DNA of 64,000 nt from an uncultured bacterium. GTDB lineage: Bacteria > Cyanobacteriota > Vampirovibrionia > Gastranaerophilales > Gastranaerophilaceae. The notes beneath the pieces are model-generated. The model was not told the origin of the DNA and searched no databases. It saw only the letters and a program-made list of their open reading frames with translations. Of this stretch, positions 26,841 through 35,576 are shown piece by piece. Made by a program: the position numbers and the translations under genes. The stretch spans positions 99,025 through 163,024 of the forward strand of contig CACYKF010000004.1 in NCBI GenBank assembly GCA_902774905.1, read 5' to 3'. How positions within the stretch are numbered: the first letter of the stretch is position 1; each line of letters begins with the position of its first letter.

Positions 26841-26858
26841 TCGTGATTTTTTTCACAA
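26841..26858 (-). promoter_or_regulatory. Rex-like operator upstream of adhE
   Basis: On the - strand the site reads TTGTGA-AAAAAA-TCACGA, differing from the Rex consensus TTGTGA-N6-TCACAA in one base. Rex represses fermentative dehydrogenase genes when NADH is low, and adhE is a classical target. The rex gene is not in the window. Confidence 0.65.
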
Positions 26859-26879
26859 ATAGATTGTAATATTATTATA

Positions 26880-26901
26880 TGATAAATAAATTTATTTATC
26901 A
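26880..26901. promoter_or_regulatory. Perfect 22-bp palindrome upstream of adhE
   Basis: TGATAAATAAA and its exact complement meet with no spacer, 84 bases upstream of the adhE start. It could be an operator for an unknown regulator or a cruciform-prone site. The rest of the 459-base gap up to 27170 shows no gene. Confidence 0.4.
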
Positions 26902-27172
26902 AGTGTATATTTTACAATCTTTATAAGTTCTTTATATTCTCTGAAAATTAAGTTAAAAAGGGAGAAGTCGGGATTTTTGGAAAAATATTGTGCAGTTTTT
27001 TGCAAAATTTTATTTACCTACAACAATAAGAGGATTCATTTTTGTCACAAAATTTTAATTTTCTCAGGTAAAAAACTCTTAAATCAAGGAATAAGTGTAT
27101 TTTTGGCACTTTATCGTTAAACCTTTTGGTAGTCTTGATTTCAGCATGCTTAACAAAAGTTCATAATAGGTA

Positions 27173-27201
27173 TTGACAAATTATTTATTATGATTTATAG
27201 T
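27173..27201 (+). promoter_or_regulatory. Strong sigma-70-type promoter
   Basis: A consensus TTGACA, exactly 17 bases, then TATAGT. It is the best match to consensus in the window and drives the 94-residue protein gene at 27255. Confidence 0.75.
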
Positions 27202-27215
27202 ATTTGTGTTAAATG

Positions 27216-27234
27216 AAGTGTTTAATTTACACTT
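27216..27234 (+). promoter_or_regulatory. Palindrome downstream of the 27173 promoter
   Basis: AAGTGT-N7-ACACTT lies in the predicted early transcribed region, between the -10 box and the ribosome site. Position and symmetry suggest a repressor site; no regulator is identified. Confidence 0.35.
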
Positions 27235-27254
27235 AATCCCGAAAGGAGAAGACA

Positions 27255-27539
27255 ATGATTACAATAAATCCTGTAAAGATAACAACAATAAAGCCGATTT
27301 CATTCGGTACTAATAATAACAATAATAACTCAAGAGTAGGTTTGATGAATCTTGATAAAAACTCAAACAACAAAATCAACTTTGAAAAAGATTTATATAT
27401 TACCCAAAAGGCAGATTTTGTTCATTCAAACCCTTTAAAAGCACTTGGTTACAGTTTTGTTAAGGCTTATAATATACTATCAACCCCAAAAAGAAGCACA
27501 GTAAACGAAAACTATATACATTTACCGTATATGGCTTAA
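27255..27539 (+). CDS. Small Asn-rich protein with PISFGTNN N-terminal motif
   Basis: A 94-residue protein of unknown family. It begins MITINPVKITTIKPISFGTN and has a run of Asn, so it shares the window's N-terminal pattern. The rest (KADFVHSNPLKALGYSFVKAYNILST) has no signal peptide or clear membrane helix. The promoter is near consensus, AAAGGAG precedes the ATG, and a hairpin with T's follows, so it is probably strongly expressed as a single gene. Confidence 0.65.
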   Translation: MITINPVKITTIKPISFGTNNNNNNSRVGLMNLDKNSNNKINFEKDLYITQKADFVHSNPLKALGYSFVKAYNILSTPKRSTVNENYIHLPYMA

Positions 27540-27621
27540 TAAATATAATTTAACTCCTAAATTAAATTTACCCCTATAAACCCCATAAACACAGTCTATT
27601 TTAGACTATTACCCCAAAAAG

Positions 27622-27666
27622 AAACTCAAGCAATTTACCCCAAACTGCTCGAGTTTTTATTTTTTT
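27622..27666 (+). terminator. Terminator after the 94-residue protein gene
   Basis: AAACTCAAGCA and TGCTCGAGTTT pair with one mismatch and are followed by a T-rich run. Confidence 0.6.
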
Positions 27667-27698
27667 ATAAGAACTATTCACCATTCACAATTCACTTT

Positions 27699-28733
27699 TT
27701 ACTTTATTACTCTTATCCAGCCTTCCGGTGCTTCAATTTTACCGTATTGAATACCTGTAAGAGTATCATAAAGTTTTTTGGTAATTTCTCCAGGAGCGTC
27801 CATGCCGGATGGGAAGTTAATTGATTTGCCGTGGTCATCGATTCTCCCGACAGGGGAAATAACTGCCGCTGTACCGCAAAGACCACATTCTGCAAAATCT
27901 TTAAGTTCTTCAAGATAAACTTCTCTTTCTTCAACTTCAAGCCCTAAATAGTGCTTTGCAACATACATCAATGAGCGTCTTGTAATAGATGGCAGAATAC
28001 TTGATGATTTCGGAGTAACAACTTTTCCGTCTTTTGTTATAAATAAGAAGTTTGCTCCGCCTGTTTCTTCAACTTTTGTACGAGTTTGCGGGTCAAGATA
28101 TAAGTTTTCCGCATAACCTTCTTTGTGTGCGGTTACACCTGCATGCAAACTCATAGCGTAGTTTAGACCTGCCTTAACATGTCCTGTTCCGTTAGGTGCG
28201 GCTCTGTCAAAATCACTGACTTTTAATGTAATAGGTTTTGAACCACCTTTAAAATAAGGTCCGACAGGAGAAACAAAAATTCTAAACATAAAATCCTGTG
28301 CGGGTTTTACACCCATAACAGGAGAATAACCAAACAAATATGGTCTTATATAAAGGCTTGCACCTGTTCCGTAAGGAGGAACATATTTCAAATTCGCTTT
28401 AACAACCTGTTCAACTGCTTCAATAAATTTATCCTGCGGATATGGTTGCATTTCAAGTCTTTGAGCAGTATCAAACATTCTTTGAGCGTTCATATCAGGT
28501 CTGAAAATTACTACATGTCCATCAACAGTTTCGTAGGCTTTCATCCCTTCAAAACATGTTTGAGCGTACTGCAAAACACACGCACACTCATTCATAGTAA
28601 TATTTTCATCATCTGTCAATCCGCCTTCATCCCATTTGCCGTCTTTAAACATAGAAACAAATCTTTTATCGGTCTTGTAATAACCAAAACCCAAATTTGC
28701 CCAATCAATATTTGCTTTTTCCATAGTTTGCAT
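27699..28733 (-). CDS. ilvE: Branched-chain amino acid aminotransferase
   Basis: A 344-residue PLP enzyme (fold type IV) interconverting Val/Leu/Ile and their 2-keto acids with glutamate. The Schiff-base Lys lies in GTGHVKAGLNYA; EETGGANFLFI, ITRRSLMYVAKHYLGLEVEE and the ECGLCGTAAVISPVG phosphate/cofactor loop are typical of the ~340-residue BCAT class. AGGAGG lies 8 bases before the ATG. An extended -10 box is 24 bases upstream, divergent from fabG. Confidence 0.94.
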   Translation of the reverse strand: MQTMEKANIDWANLGFGYYKTDKRFVSMFKDGKWDEGGLTDDENITMNECACVLQYAQTCFEGMKAYETVDGHVVIFRPDMNAQRMFDTAQRLEMQPYPQDKFIEAVEQVVKANLKYVPPYGTGASLYIRPYLFGYSPVMGVKPAQDFMFRIFVSPVGPYFKGGSKPITLKVSDFDRAAPNGTGHVKAGLNYAMSLHAGVTAHKEGYAENLYLDPQTRTKVEETGGANFLFITKDGKVVTPKSSSILPSITRRSLMYVAKHYLGLEVEEREVYLEELKDFAECGLCGTAAVISPVGRIDDHGKSINFPSGMDAPGEITKKLYDTLTGIQYGKIEAPEGWIRVIK

Positions 28734-28756
28734 AAAATATCCCTCCTGATATGTTT

Positions 28757-28765
28757 AGTATAACA
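28757..28765 (-). promoter_or_regulatory. Extended -10 box of ilvE
   Basis: On the - strand this reads TGTTATACT, 24 bases before the ilvE start codon. It is divergent from the fabG promoter about 40 bases away. Confidence 0.5.
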
Positions 28766-28802
28766 TAAAAAAGTCAATAAATTATTTACAAAATTATATT
28801 TA

Positions 28803-28811
28803 TGCTATAAT
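28803..28811 (+). promoter_or_regulatory. Extended -10 box of fabG
   Basis: TGCTATAAT with a possible -35 TTTACA at 28785. The predicted leader of about 100 bases includes the CCCTCTCCCA/TGGGCGAGGG hairpin repeat at 28843-28890. Confidence 0.55.
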
Positions 28812-28842
28812 TTAAAAGTTGAAAAGGGGATATTTTATTCGC

Positions 28843-28890
28843 AAGGGGAAAACACCCCTCACCCTACCCTCTCCCATCAATGGGCGAGGG
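28843..28890. repeat. CCCTCTCCCA / TGGGCGAGGG hairpin repeat in the fabG leader
   Basis: A hairpin of the same family as those at 19511 and 52433, located between the fabG promoter and start codon. Confidence 0.65.
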
Positions 28891-28919
28891 AAGAATGAAA
28901 AATAAGGAGAAAGATTAAA

Positions 28920-29651
28920 ATGACTGAAAGAAAAATTGCTTTGATTACAGGCGGTTCAAGAGGAATCGGTTTTAGTTGTGCGAAAGAACTTGCACACGCA
29001 GGATGCGACATTATTATCAATGACATTTGTGATGCGGCAACTGCACAGCCTGCTATTGATGAACTCAAGGCTATAGGTGTTAATGCTTGGTTCTATCAAT
29101 TTGATGTATCAAATGATGAACAGGTTAAAACAGCCGTTGACAAAATGATTGAAGAACACGGACACATTGACATTTTGCTAAACAACGCAGGTATTACAAA
29201 AGACGGTTTGTTTATCAGAATGGATGCTGAACAATGGGAAAGAGTTATTAAAATTAACCTTGGTTCTGCATATTATGTAACTCATGCAGTTATCAAATAT
29301 ATGATGAAAGCAAGACAGGGTTCAATTATTAATATGTCATCAATCGTTGGTGTTCATGGTAACGCAGGTCAGGCAAACTATAGCGCATCAAAAGCAGGTT
29401 TAATCGGTTTAACTAAAACTCTTGCCAAAGAATTTGGTTCAAGAAATATCAGAGTAAATGCTGTATGTCCTGGATTTATCCAAACTGCAATGACTGCAAA
29501 CCTTGGTAATATCGAAGAATACGCAGCAGCAATTCCGATGAAAAGATTCGGTACTCCTGAAGATATTGCAAAAGTAGTTAAATTCTTAGCACTTGATACT
29601 GATTATGTCACAGGTCAGGCTATCGAAGTTGCCGGCGGTTTGATGCTGTAA
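28920..29651 (+). CDS. fabG: 3-oxoacyl-ACP reductase (short-chain dehydrogenase)
   Basis: A 243-residue SDR enzyme reducing 3-oxoacyl-ACP with NADPH in fatty acid elongation. The cofactor motif TGGSRGIG is at residues 10-17, LNNAG near 90, catalytic Ser in NMSSIVG, and YSASK with Tyr and Lys. The C-terminal GQAIEVAGGLML is FabG-like. The N-terminal half also resembles acetoacetyl-CoA reductases, so that activity is an alternative. AAGGAG precedes the ATG. It stands apart from the other fab genes of this window. Confidence 0.88.
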   Translation: MTERKIALITGGSRGIGFSCAKELAHAGCDIIINDICDAATAQPAIDELKAIGVNAWFYQFDVSNDEQVKTAVDKMIEEHGHIDILLNNAGITKDGLFIRMDAEQWERVIKINLGSAYYVTHAVIKYMMKARQGSIINMSSIVGVHGNAGQANYSASKAGLIGLTKTLAKEFGSRNIRVNAVCPGFIQTAMTANLGNIEEYAAAIPMKRFGTPEDIAKVVKFLALDTDYVTGQAIEVAGGLML

Positions 29652-29690
29652 AACTGTTGAACAGTTGAGAGATTTAACTTTTATATAATA

Positions 29691-29746
29691 AAAAAAGAGG
29701 CTTTTAAAATTCTGAAATAAGTTCAGAATGACAAAGCCTCTTTTTT
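29691..29746 (+). terminator. Terminator of fabG with a REP palindrome in its loop
   Basis: Arms AAAAAAGAGGCTTT and AAAGCCTCTTTTTT enclose an ATTCTGAA/TTCAGAAT palindrome at 29709-29732 that matches the one within ileS. The layout suggests that a REP unit entered the loop of a terminator. Confidence 0.75.
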
Positions 29747-29753
29747 ATATTCA

Positions 29754-29889
29754 TTGTTGGGTTACACCCAACCTACATTAAAATATGCTTTGTGTTGGGC
29801 AGGTATGCCCAACATACTATGGCTGAACACTCTTAAATTTGATTAACAAGGAGATCCTGAAACAAGTTCAGGATGACAATTTTATTTAT
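29754..29889. repeat. Repeat island before peptide locus copy 2
   Basis: Contains GTTGGGTTACACCCAAC and GTTGGGCAGGTATGCCCAAC hairpins (29754-29818), then copy 2 of the 75-nt repeat (29823-29889) with ATCCTGAA/TTCAGGAT. A frame open through here from 29839 is a reading of repeat DNA. Confidence 0.75.
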
Positions 29890-29906
29890 GAATTATTATT
29901 AAGTTT

Positions 29907-29936
29907 TTGTTATTTGATTTCTTTGTTTGCTATTAT
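29907..29936 (+). promoter_or_regulatory. Promoter of hydrophobic-peptide locus, copy 2
   Basis: TTGTTA, an 18-base spacer and TGCTATTAT. It matches copy 1 in boxes and spacing but not in spacer sequence. Confidence 0.6.
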
Positions 29937-30032
29937 TTTTGTTGAGGGTAAGCCCTGTATAAACAACACTTACTTTCCGTTCGCTGCGACTGTAAATCGT
30001 ATCTGTACGAATGATGAAAGGAGGTGATGAAG

Positions 30033-30107
30033 GTGAAATTCTGTATAACAGAAAAAGCGCTTTGGCTTATCTTACTGATAATCATTGCGCTTTACTTCAC
30101 CAAATAA
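30033..30107 (+). CDS. 24-residue hydrophobic peptide, type I toxin-like, copy 2
   Basis: A GTG 8 bases after AGGAGG opens a frame of 24 codons: MKFCITEKALWLILLIIIAL followed by YFTK. The GTG start aligns with the ATG of copy 1. An in-frame ATG at 30027 is possible but sits too close to the ribosome site; it does overlap the stop of an upstream frame (TGATG). Only 13 of the first 22 residues are identical to copy 1 although the flanks are nearly identical, and the differences are conservative. GCGC-cored inverted repeats again bracket the hydrophobic codons. The expected product is a single membrane helix with a short basic N-terminus. Confidence 0.65.
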   Translation: MKFCITEKALWLILLIIIALYFTK

Positions 30108-30154
30108 GAGGGCTTTTAAAGAGGCAGGCTGCAACCTGCTTCGCCCTTTTCTTT
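30106..30154 (+). terminator. Nested hairpin terminator of peptide locus, copy 2
   Basis: AAGAGGGC/GCCCTTTT around GAGGCAGG/CCTGCTTC, followed by T-rich DNA, as in copy 1. The stop codon of the peptide overlaps the first base pairs of the stem. Confidence 0.75.
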
Positions 30155-30264
30155 ATTATAAACTATGGTTTTACATTTTTCAAGACTACACACAAAATAA
30201 TATTTCCTTTTCTTGTTAAATATTTAATTTTTGCGTAAAATATCTTTAACAAAGGAAGATGTTT

Positions 30265-31566
30265 ATGAAAAAGTTTAGTGTTTTATTATTAATAAGTATT
30301 TTAGGAATTTTTACGGCAGTACAAAACCCGTCAGATGCCATTGTAATCACTGCAAATAATGCTCAAAATACAAAAACCTACACCAAATCTATGCCGTATT
30401 ATAATTATCTCAAATTCTATACCATTGAAAACGGCAGAGTACAAATTCATTTTAATAAAATGAATGATGAAGTTGAGAAAAATTTTGTCCGTAATTTAAC
30501 TAAAGAAGAAAAACAGGATTACAAATATACAAAAAAAATTCAGCAACTCATAGACAAAGGTGCCTGGGGTGAAGTCTTATATAAGTATCCGAATTTTTAT
30601 CCCGCTTTAGTGCAATATTATAATAATTGCATTGAAAAAGAACTCTATGAAGAAGCACTGCGTACAATGGATAAAATTCGCATGGCAGACAGAAATTATC
30701 AAATTTTTTCAAAAAATACAATAAATGATGACCTTGGCAGGCTTTACATGAAAAACAATCAATACCAAAAGGCGCTTGATGTATATAAACTTTATGAAAA
30801 CACCGGTGATGAAAAAATTTATTCCTCAATGGCAAAATGCTATTACGGTATCGGAGATTACCAAAATGCTATCAACTACATTGGTAGAATAAGAAATAGA
30901 AGATACGAAGATAATGAACTTCTATACACAATTTACAGTGAAAAAAATGACATGCCCAACGCTCACAGAATCGCTATTGCGCTTAATAACCAAAAATATA
31001 ATTTTGAAAATTTGATGCGAATTCAAAAAACATCCCAAAACGATACTGACAGACTGAAATACGCTTATCAGGCACGAAATACAACCATGAATGAAGGTGA
31101 CATCGCAATAGTTAATGAAATTATTGCCAATTTGGAACAGAAAAAAATTGACAAACAATTATCCAAACTAAAAATATTTATTAAAGCACCAAAATGGGAA
31201 TATTTCAGAAATCAACTTCCTGAGAATATAACTGCAGCGGAACTTTGCCAAAAACAAGACGAATTTTTCCGCACCGCAAATCAATATCTTATAAAATATG
31301 ATGGGCAGCAACTTACAAATGCCTTTTATTCGCTTAATCAGGACTATATGAACTATGTTCTTGCCAAAAAAGAACAATATTACAGGGAAAAACAACAAGA
31401 AGCGGAACAAATAATGCTTGAAATGCAAGCACAACAACAATATATCAATGAACAACTAATCCAGCAGCAACGCATGCAAAACTATGTTCGCATGCAAAGA
31501 ATTCAAAACCTCGGAAATCAGTCATATTATATGAATCCTGCAGTTATGTATGACCCGTTTTGGTAG
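30265..31566 (+). CDS. Secreted TPR-like protein with Gln-rich C-terminus
   Basis: The second ATG (30265) is used because GGAAG is 7 bases upstream of it and touches the first. The 433-residue product has a signal peptide (KKFSVLLLISILGIFTA), a central helical region with TPR-like pairs (EEALRTMDKIRMADR, QKALDVYKLYENTGD, QNAINYIGRIRNRR) at about 125-240, and a Gln/Met-rich coiled coil at about 370-420. It would act outside the cytoplasmic membrane. No family is recognised beyond the repeats. Confidence 0.65.
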   Translation: MKKFSVLLLISILGIFTAVQNPSDAIVITANNAQNTKTYTKSMPYYNYLKFYTIENGRVQIHFNKMNDEVEKNFVRNLTKEEKQDYKYTKKIQQLIDKGAWGEVLYKYPNFYPALVQYYNNCIEKELYEEALRTMDKIRMADRNYQIFSKNTINDDLGRLYMKNNQYQKALDVYKLYENTGDEKIYSSMAKCYYGIGDYQNAINYIGRIRNRRYEDNELLYTIYSEKNDMPNAHRIAIALNNQKYNFENLMRIQKTSQNDTDRLKYAYQARNTTMNEGDIAIVNEIIANLEQKKIDKQLSKLKIFIKAPKWEYFRNQLPENITAAELCQKQDEFFRTANQYLIKYDGQQLTNAFYSLNQDYMNYVLAKKEQYYREKQQEAEQIMLEMQAQQQYINEQLIQQQRMQNYVRMQRIQNLGNQSYYMNPAVMYDPFW

Positions 31567-31825
31567 AAATATTACAGGGGCATATTAATATTTCTTAAAA
31601 CATGGGTTGGAAAAGGTTAAAACATGTTTTATACTATAAGTGTAGTAATAAATTTGTAGAAATAGCGGGGCATGAATTAGAAATTTGCGGATTTCCATCT
31701 GTTTGCAGTATTTCATAAAGGAAAGTTTTAGGGTAAAATTTATTTAAGTAATGTAAATAATTTCCAAAAATTTGTCAAAAAAAATTTGTTACGAAACTTT
31801 AGGAAAAAAAACAGGTAGTTGAATT

Positions 31826-33808
31826 TTGGAAAATACAGAAAAGAAAACTGAAGAAAAAAAGACTCAATCTAAACAAAAGTCTTTGAGTTCCAATCCTATT
31901 GAAAATATATTAAACAGGATTGAGGAGTCTTTGCCTAATGTTTCTGAAAACAGGAGAAATCCTTATAGTTCGGAAACATCAATATCTGCTCCGGTTCAAG
32001 AACCTGTCAAGAAAAATCCGTTCGGAGAAAATCAAAGTTTCAGCAGTATTGTTGAAACAATAAATAATTTTAATATCGACAGAGCAAAATCTCATCCGTT
32101 TGTTCCGTATCCGGAAGAACAAACTTCGACGCCTGTCGCTGTAAATTATGCAGAGATAATGAAAAGCATTTCTGATGCATTTACAAACAATTCAAGTTTG
32201 ATAAATCTGTTTTCACGCTTGAATGATATTTTTGTAAAAAAACAAAAATGGAATTTTATCGGTTTTGGTATTTTGCATGAAAAATCAAAATGTCTTAATA
32301 TCAGATTATATTCAAAAGCAGGTAATTCATACAGTTCAAAGGTATTTTTATCTGACGAGTCAAACCCGATAGTTCAGTGTTTCAATTCAAGAACAATAAT
32401 TGATAAAGATAACATTGATTACATAAAAATCCCTTATTTGAGCAAAACCGGTTCAGTAATCATCCCGATGATGTCTGTTGACAAATGTATTGGTGTAATG
32501 CTTGTCGGCAAAAGCATTTCAAGACTCAATATTAATCTTTCCACATTCCTTTCAAATTATATGGGAATGTATATCCACAATATTCAACTGCTTGAACAGA
32601 CAAACAAATTTGCAAACACTGATAACCTGACTTCTTTATACACTCACAGAGGATTTCAGGAAGTTCTTGCAAAAGAAATGGCAAAAGCAAAAGACAACAA
32701 TACGCCTTTGTCTGTCATAATGTTTGATGTTAATAACATCACAAAAATCAACAGAGAACTTGGGCATGCCAAAGGTGACGAAGTTATTAAAATTATTGCC
32801 GAAAAGGTTAAACAAAATATCAAAAATACCGACAGTGCAGGTCGCTACGGCGGAGATGAAATCGCTGTTATCATGCCTGAAACCGATACCAAAAATGCAA
32901 AATATATGGCAGAATATATTACATACTGTCTGTCATGTTGTTTTGTAGATGATGTCGGGCCTGTTAAGGTATCTGTCGGGGTTGCAACATATCCTGACTG
33001 CGCACAGGATCAGGAAAAACTGTTGTTACTTGCCGAACAAGCAATGTATATTTCGCAGGCAAAAGGCTACAAAGAAGGCATGTCTGCAATTATCAGTACC
33101 GAAGATTTCAATTTCTGGGATGATGTTGCGGTTAATTCATTTACCGAAATCCTTGCAAAACGCCATTTTGAAACAGGCATAAATTTTGAAGACGAATTTG
33201 TTAAAAAGATTAATAATGTTGATATTCTAAACCATAACAACCTTATGGAAATGGTTACATCGCTTGCGGGTGCAATTGATGCCAAAGACCCTTATACAAA
33301 AGGTCATTCAACAAGTGTTTCAAGATACTCCGAAGCCCTTGCAAGAGCAATCAATCTTCCTGAAGCAGATGTTGAAAGAATTAAGATTGGTGCAATGTTA
33401 CATGATATCGGCAAAATCGGTATCCCTGAAACAGTCCTCAAAAAACCGGGTAAACTCACTGATGAAGAATGGGAAATAATGAAACAACACCCGACAATCG
33501 GTGCAGAAAAAGTTCTTGCGCCAAATGAAGCGTTGAGAGAATTTATCCCGATAGTAAAACATCATCACGAAAGACTTGACGGAAAAGGTTATCCTGACAA
33601 ATTGAGCGGGGAACAAATACCACTGGAAGCAAGAATTGTATCGGTTGCAGATGCTTATCACGCATTGGTCAGTGACAGACCTTACAGAAAAGGCATGCCG
33701 ATAGAAAAAGCATGCGCTATTTTGCAGGAAGGTGCAGGAGTTCAGTGGGACAGCGATTTGGTCAGAGCATTTATTGCTATCGCACCGTCTTTGACAACTA
33801 AAGTGTAA
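31826..33808 (+). CDS. GAF-GGDEF-HD-GYP cyclic-di-GMP turnover protein
   Basis: This 660-residue soluble protein starts at TTG with AGGTAG 7 bases upstream. Residues 1-100 are polar and disordered; about 105-255 form a GAF-like sensor; 265-420 a GGDEF diguanylate cyclase (FDVNNITKINRELGHAKGD, RYGGDEI); 470-650 a complete HD-GYP phosphodiesterase (GHSTSVSRYSEAL, MLHDIGKIGIP, HHHERLDGKGYP, VADAYHAL). The inhibitory I-site RxxD before GGDEI is KNTD, so product inhibition may be weak. Both synthesis and breakdown motifs look intact; the GAF domain probably sets the balance. Confidence 0.9.
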   Translation: MENTEKKTEEKKTQSKQKSLSSNPIENILNRIEESLPNVSENRRNPYSSETSISAPVQEPVKKNPFGENQSFSSIVETINNFNIDRAKSHPFVPYPEEQTSTPVAVNYAEIMKSISDAFTNNSSLINLFSRLNDIFVKKQKWNFIGFGILHEKSKCLNIRLYSKAGNSYSSKVFLSDESNPIVQCFNSRTIIDKDNIDYIKIPYLSKTGSVIIPMMSVDKCIGVMLVGKSISRLNINLSTFLSNYMGMYIHNIQLLEQTNKFANTDNLTSLYTHRGFQEVLAKEMAKAKDNNTPLSVIMFDVNNITKINRELGHAKGDEVIKIIAEKVKQNIKNTDSAGRYGGDEIAVIMPETDTKNAKYMAEYITYCLSCCFVDDVGPVKVSVGVATYPDCAQDQEKLLLLAEQAMYISQAKGYKEGMSAIISTEDFNFWDDVAVNSFTEILAKRHFETGINFEDEFVKKINNVDILNHNNLMEMVTSLAGAIDAKDPYTKGHSTSVSRYSEALARAINLPEADVERIKIGAMLHDIGKIGIPETVLKKPGKLTDEEWEIMKQHPTIGAEKVLAPNEALREFIPIVKHHHERLDGKGYPDKLSGEQIPLEARIVSVADAYHALVSDRPYRKGMPIEKACAILQEGAGVQWDSDLVRAFIAIAPSLTTKV

Positions 33809-33962
33809 TTTTTATTAGTTTGCAAATTTAGGTATTTATATACTTAATTAGCCAAGAAATAAAAATATTTCCCTCTCCTGTTTACAGGAAAGAAAAATCT
33901 ATTTTGGCTAATTAAATATATAAAACCCCAAATTTATTTCATATTTGTGTTTTTATCTTTTC

Positions 33963-34042
33963 GTAAGTTGGGGTTTCTACTGCTTTGTAAGTTGGGGTTT
34001 CTACCCCAACAATTATAATGTTGGGCTAAAAGCCCAACTTAC
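33963..34042. repeat. 56-nt double-hairpin repeat, copy 3, with a partial duplicate
   Basis: A full unit at 33987-34042 is preceded at 33963-33980 by a truncated copy of its first 18 bases. Orientation is as at 22692. The rest of 33809-34100 has a CTCTCCTG/CAGGAAAG-type imperfect hairpin and no gene. Confidence 0.85.
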
Positions 34043-34101
34043 AAATTTAATTAATAACTGTAAAGAACTTCAAACTTAAAACCCACAAACTTTATTAAAA
34101 C

Positions 34102-34132
34102 AAAAAGCCCTGCATTATTGCAAGGCTTTTTT
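34102..34132. terminator. Terminator downstream of fabF
   Basis: AAAAAGCC-C-TGC and GCA-A-GGCTTTTTT pair with one internal mismatch, with A's and T's on the outside, so it can act from both sides. It lies 22 bases past the fabF stop. Confidence 0.7.
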
Positions 34133-34153
34133 AAATTTGGAATAATTATTAAA

Positions 34154-35416
34154 CTATACTTCCTTAAAGATTAAAGAAGCGTTTTGTCCCCCAAATCCAA
34201 AAGAGTTTGAAAGTGCCGTATGAATTTCTGCCTTAACGGCTTTATTCGGCACATAATTTAAGTCCGCTACTTCAGGGTCTTGGTCTTTAAGATTGATAGT
34301 AGGAGGAACTATATTATCATTTATTGTCTTAACGCATGCTATCGCTTCAACCGCACCGGTTGCACCAAGCATGTGTCCGTGCATACTCTTTGTTGAAGAC
34401 ACATAAAGATTCGGGTTTTGTTTTCTGTCACCAAATAATTTTGCAACGGCATGTGATTCTGCCTTATCACCCAAACCTGTACTTGTACCATGTGTATTTA
34501 CATACTGAATTTGTTCAGGTTTTAAATCTGCATCTTTTAGAGCAAATTCCATAGCCTTTATTGCGCCTTTACCTTCAGGATCCGGAGCAACAACATCATA
34601 AGCATCTGCTGTTTGACCATAACCGGCAATTTCAGCATAAATATGGGCGCCTCTTGCTTTTGCGTGTTCATATTCTTCCAAAACCAAAACACCTGCGCCT
34701 TCGCCCATTACAAAACCATCTCTGCCTATGTCGTAAGGTCTTGATGCAGTTGCAGGGTCATCATTGCGTCTTGACAAAGTTCTTGCTGCTGAAAAAGCGC
34801 CGACACCAACATCACAAATTGTTGCTTCACAACCGCCTGCAACAATTATGTCAGCATCACCGTACTGAATTGAACGGAATGCATCACCTACAGAGTGAGT
34901 ACCTGTTGCACAAGCAGATACAACAACTTTGTTCAGACCTTTATAACCGTATTTCATTGAAATTTTACCAGACGGCATATTTACAATCATCATAGGAATT
35001 GTAAACGGTGAACATTTGTTTGGTCCTTTTTCCAAAATTCTGATATGGTTGTCTTCAAATGTTCTGAACCCGCCTGCTGCTGAACTGACTATTACACCGA
35101 CTCTATAAGGGTCTATACCCAAACTTTCAATATCTTCAATTTTTGCATCTTTGATTGCTTCATCAGCCGCAACCATTGCAAACTGAACAAACCTGTCAGT
35201 TTTCTTAATTTCTTTCGGATCCATATAATCTTCAGGATTAAAATCTTTTTGTTTTACTTCCCCTGAAACATGAACAACATGCTTTGATATATCTATTGAT
35301 TCGGATAAAGTTATTCCGCTTTTTCCTTCTTTCAAACTATTCCAAAATTTATCAACACCAACGCCAAACGGGGTAACAGCGCCTAATCCTGTGATAACTA
35401 CTCTTCTCTTTGTCAT
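34154..35416 (-). CDS. fabF: 3-oxoacyl-ACP synthase II
   Basis: The start is the ATG at 35416 (MTKRRVVITGLGAVTPFG) with AAGGAA 7 bases upstream. The 420-residue condensing enzyme elongates acyl-ACP with malonyl-ACP. The Cys-His-His triad is visible in VVSACATGTHSVGDA, VNTHGTSTGLGD and KSMHGHMLGATGAVE, and the C-terminal SNSFGFGGQNAS closes the site. It follows acpP on the same strand after a 160-base gap with a GGGAG/CTCCC hairpin that may attenuate the operon. Confidence 0.95.
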   Translation of the reverse strand: MTKRRVVITGLGAVTPFGVGVDKFWNSLKEGKSGITLSESIDISKHVVHVSGEVKQKDFNPEDYMDPKEIKKTDRFVQFAMVAADEAIKDAKIEDIESLGIDPYRVGVIVSSAAGGFRTFEDNHIRILEKGPNKCSPFTIPMMIVNMPSGKISMKYGYKGLNKVVVSACATGTHSVGDAFRSIQYGDADIIVAGGCEATICDVGVGAFSAARTLSRRNDDPATASRPYDIGRDGFVMGEGAGVLVLEEYEHAKARGAHIYAEIAGYGQTADAYDVVAPDPEGKGAIKAMEFALKDADLKPEQIQYVNTHGTSTGLGDKAESHAVAKLFGDRKQNPNLYVSSTKSMHGHMLGATGAVEAIACVKTINDNIVPPTINLKDQDPEVADLNYVPNKAVKAEIHTALSNSFGFGGQNASLIFKEV

Positions 35417-35576
35417 AATTAATTTCCTTATTAATTGGCAGACCAAAGCCTACCCTACAATCTATTTTCTTTGTGTCTTAATGTCCTAATATTTTTTAGT
35501 ATCTTATAAACAATACGGGAGCGAAACAATACTGTCCCACTCCCATATTTATAAAATTCAATTTTTAAAACTCAAA

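Noticed and set aside
29839-30027. 62-codon + strand frame (MINKEILKQVQDDNF...)
   Set aside because: It translates the 75-nt REP-containing repeat, the peptide-locus promoter and the invariant leader; it has no ribosome site and is not kept as a frame in copy 1.
30011-30238. 75-codon + strand frame over peptide locus copy 2
   Set aside because: It reads through the terminator in another frame, and its equivalent in copy 1 stops after about 12 codons.
34561-34995. 144-codon + strand frame opposite fabF
   Set aside because: It is a shadow of fabF, rich in His, Leu and Gln as expected for an antisense reading.
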